Origin: SAR202 cluster bacterium
Lineage (GTDB): Bacteria > Chloroflexota > Dehalococcoidia > SAR202 > CAJWER01
Assembly (NCBI GenBank): GCA_030740335.1
Contig: JASLXL010000217.1
Span: 1 to 6,252 of the forward strand
DNA length: 6,252 nt
Direction: 5' to 3'
Numbering within the stretch: the first letter of the stretch is position 1; each line of letters starts with the position of its first letter. This document shows, piece by piece, positions 6,103-6,252 of the stretch. The notes beneath the pieces are model-generated. The model did no database searches. It was given only the letters and a program-made list of their open reading frames with translations, and was not told the origin of the DNA. Both the position numbers and the translations under genes were made by a program.

Positions 6103-6130
6103 AGGAGGTGCGATAATGGGGCGTCGTTGA
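6103..6130 (+). other. Strong ribosome site with a four-residue open frame (MGRR, then stop)
   Basis: AGGAGG (6103-6108) is followed after seven bases by ATG at 6116, an ideal arrangement. The frame closes after MGRR at TGA 6128-6130, and neither other forward frame stays open for long (stops within about 20 codons). It may be the surviving 5' end of a decayed gene, a tiny leader peptide for something beyond the window, or chance. The remaining bases to 6252 hold only small inverted repeats: TCAGG/CCTGA at 6160-6173 and ACCCA/TGGGT at 6185-6200. I see no gene in them. Confidence 0.35.
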
Positions 6131-6252
6131 CCTCACCTCACCAACCCTTCACAGGCGTATCAGGAGCACCTGAACATTGAGATCACCCAAAGTCCTGGGT
6201 CTCGTAGAGGTCCTAATTTGGCGTCATCCTGCTGGCGGACTGCGGAGGAGAG

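Noticed and set aside
6169..6252. A minus-strand frame open from the window edge, ending near 6169
   Set aside because: It has only about 30 residues, no recognisable motif and lies in a stretch with small inverted repeats. It could be the end of a gene outside the window, but I cannot support it.

Overview
The window reads like a bacterial chromosome of moderately high GC with ordinary sigma70-type promoters. Four perfect TATAAT hexamers sit just upstream of gene starts. Two families that are strongly expanded in the Dehalococcoidia/SAR202 branch of Chloroflexota, a LarA-like (DUF2088) protein and a uroporphyrinogen-decarboxylase-like (URO-D) methyltransferase fragment, occur here beside housekeeping genes. 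I therefore lean towards Chloroflexota, but this is an inference from gene content and not from a phylogenetic marker.

Layout, left to right. (1) 1-919, minus: the N-terminal 306 codons of the mismatch-repair ATPase MutL, cut by the window edge, with a good ribosome site and a -10 box at 961-966. (2) 1005-1171, minus: a decayed remnant of a URO-D-family gene. It keeps a ribosome site, the family-like first ~22 residues and the family-like last ~25 residues and stop, but the middle (~300 codons) is gone and the two ends are in different frames. (3) 1172-1417: non-coding apart from the two ribosome sites; I see no convincing promoter in it. (4) 1418-2398, plus: a PLP-dependent threonine/serine dehydratase-like enzyme without a regulatory domain. 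(5) 2399-2542: a convergent intergenic stretch with nested inverted repeats. (6) 2543-3565, minus: class 2 (quinone-linked) dihydroorotate dehydrogenase, PyrD. (7) 3566-3697: a divergent promoter region with two back-to-back TATAAT boxes. (8) 3698-4468, plus: a 256-residue acidic soluble protein I cannot assign. (9) 4469-4571: a convergent gap with no clear terminator. (10) 4572-6008, minus: a LarA-superfamily protein whose key residues partly depart from the racemase pattern and whose promoter sits so close to the start codon that the mRNA may be leaderless. (11) 6009-6252: non-coding, with a strong ribosome site followed by a five-codon open frame (including stop), a 10-bp palindrome and small inverted repeats.

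The genes do not form an operon. Orientation alternates and almost every gene appears to have its own promoter. DNA repair (mutL), pyrimidine synthesis (pyrD) and amino-acid deamination (ilvA-like) are unrelated tasks. I find no defence system, mobile element, CRISPR array, tRNA or rRNA. The points most worth following are the collapsed URO-D gene, the LarA homologue with an altered active site and probable leaderless start, and the unassigned 256-residue protein that shares a promoter region with pyrD.
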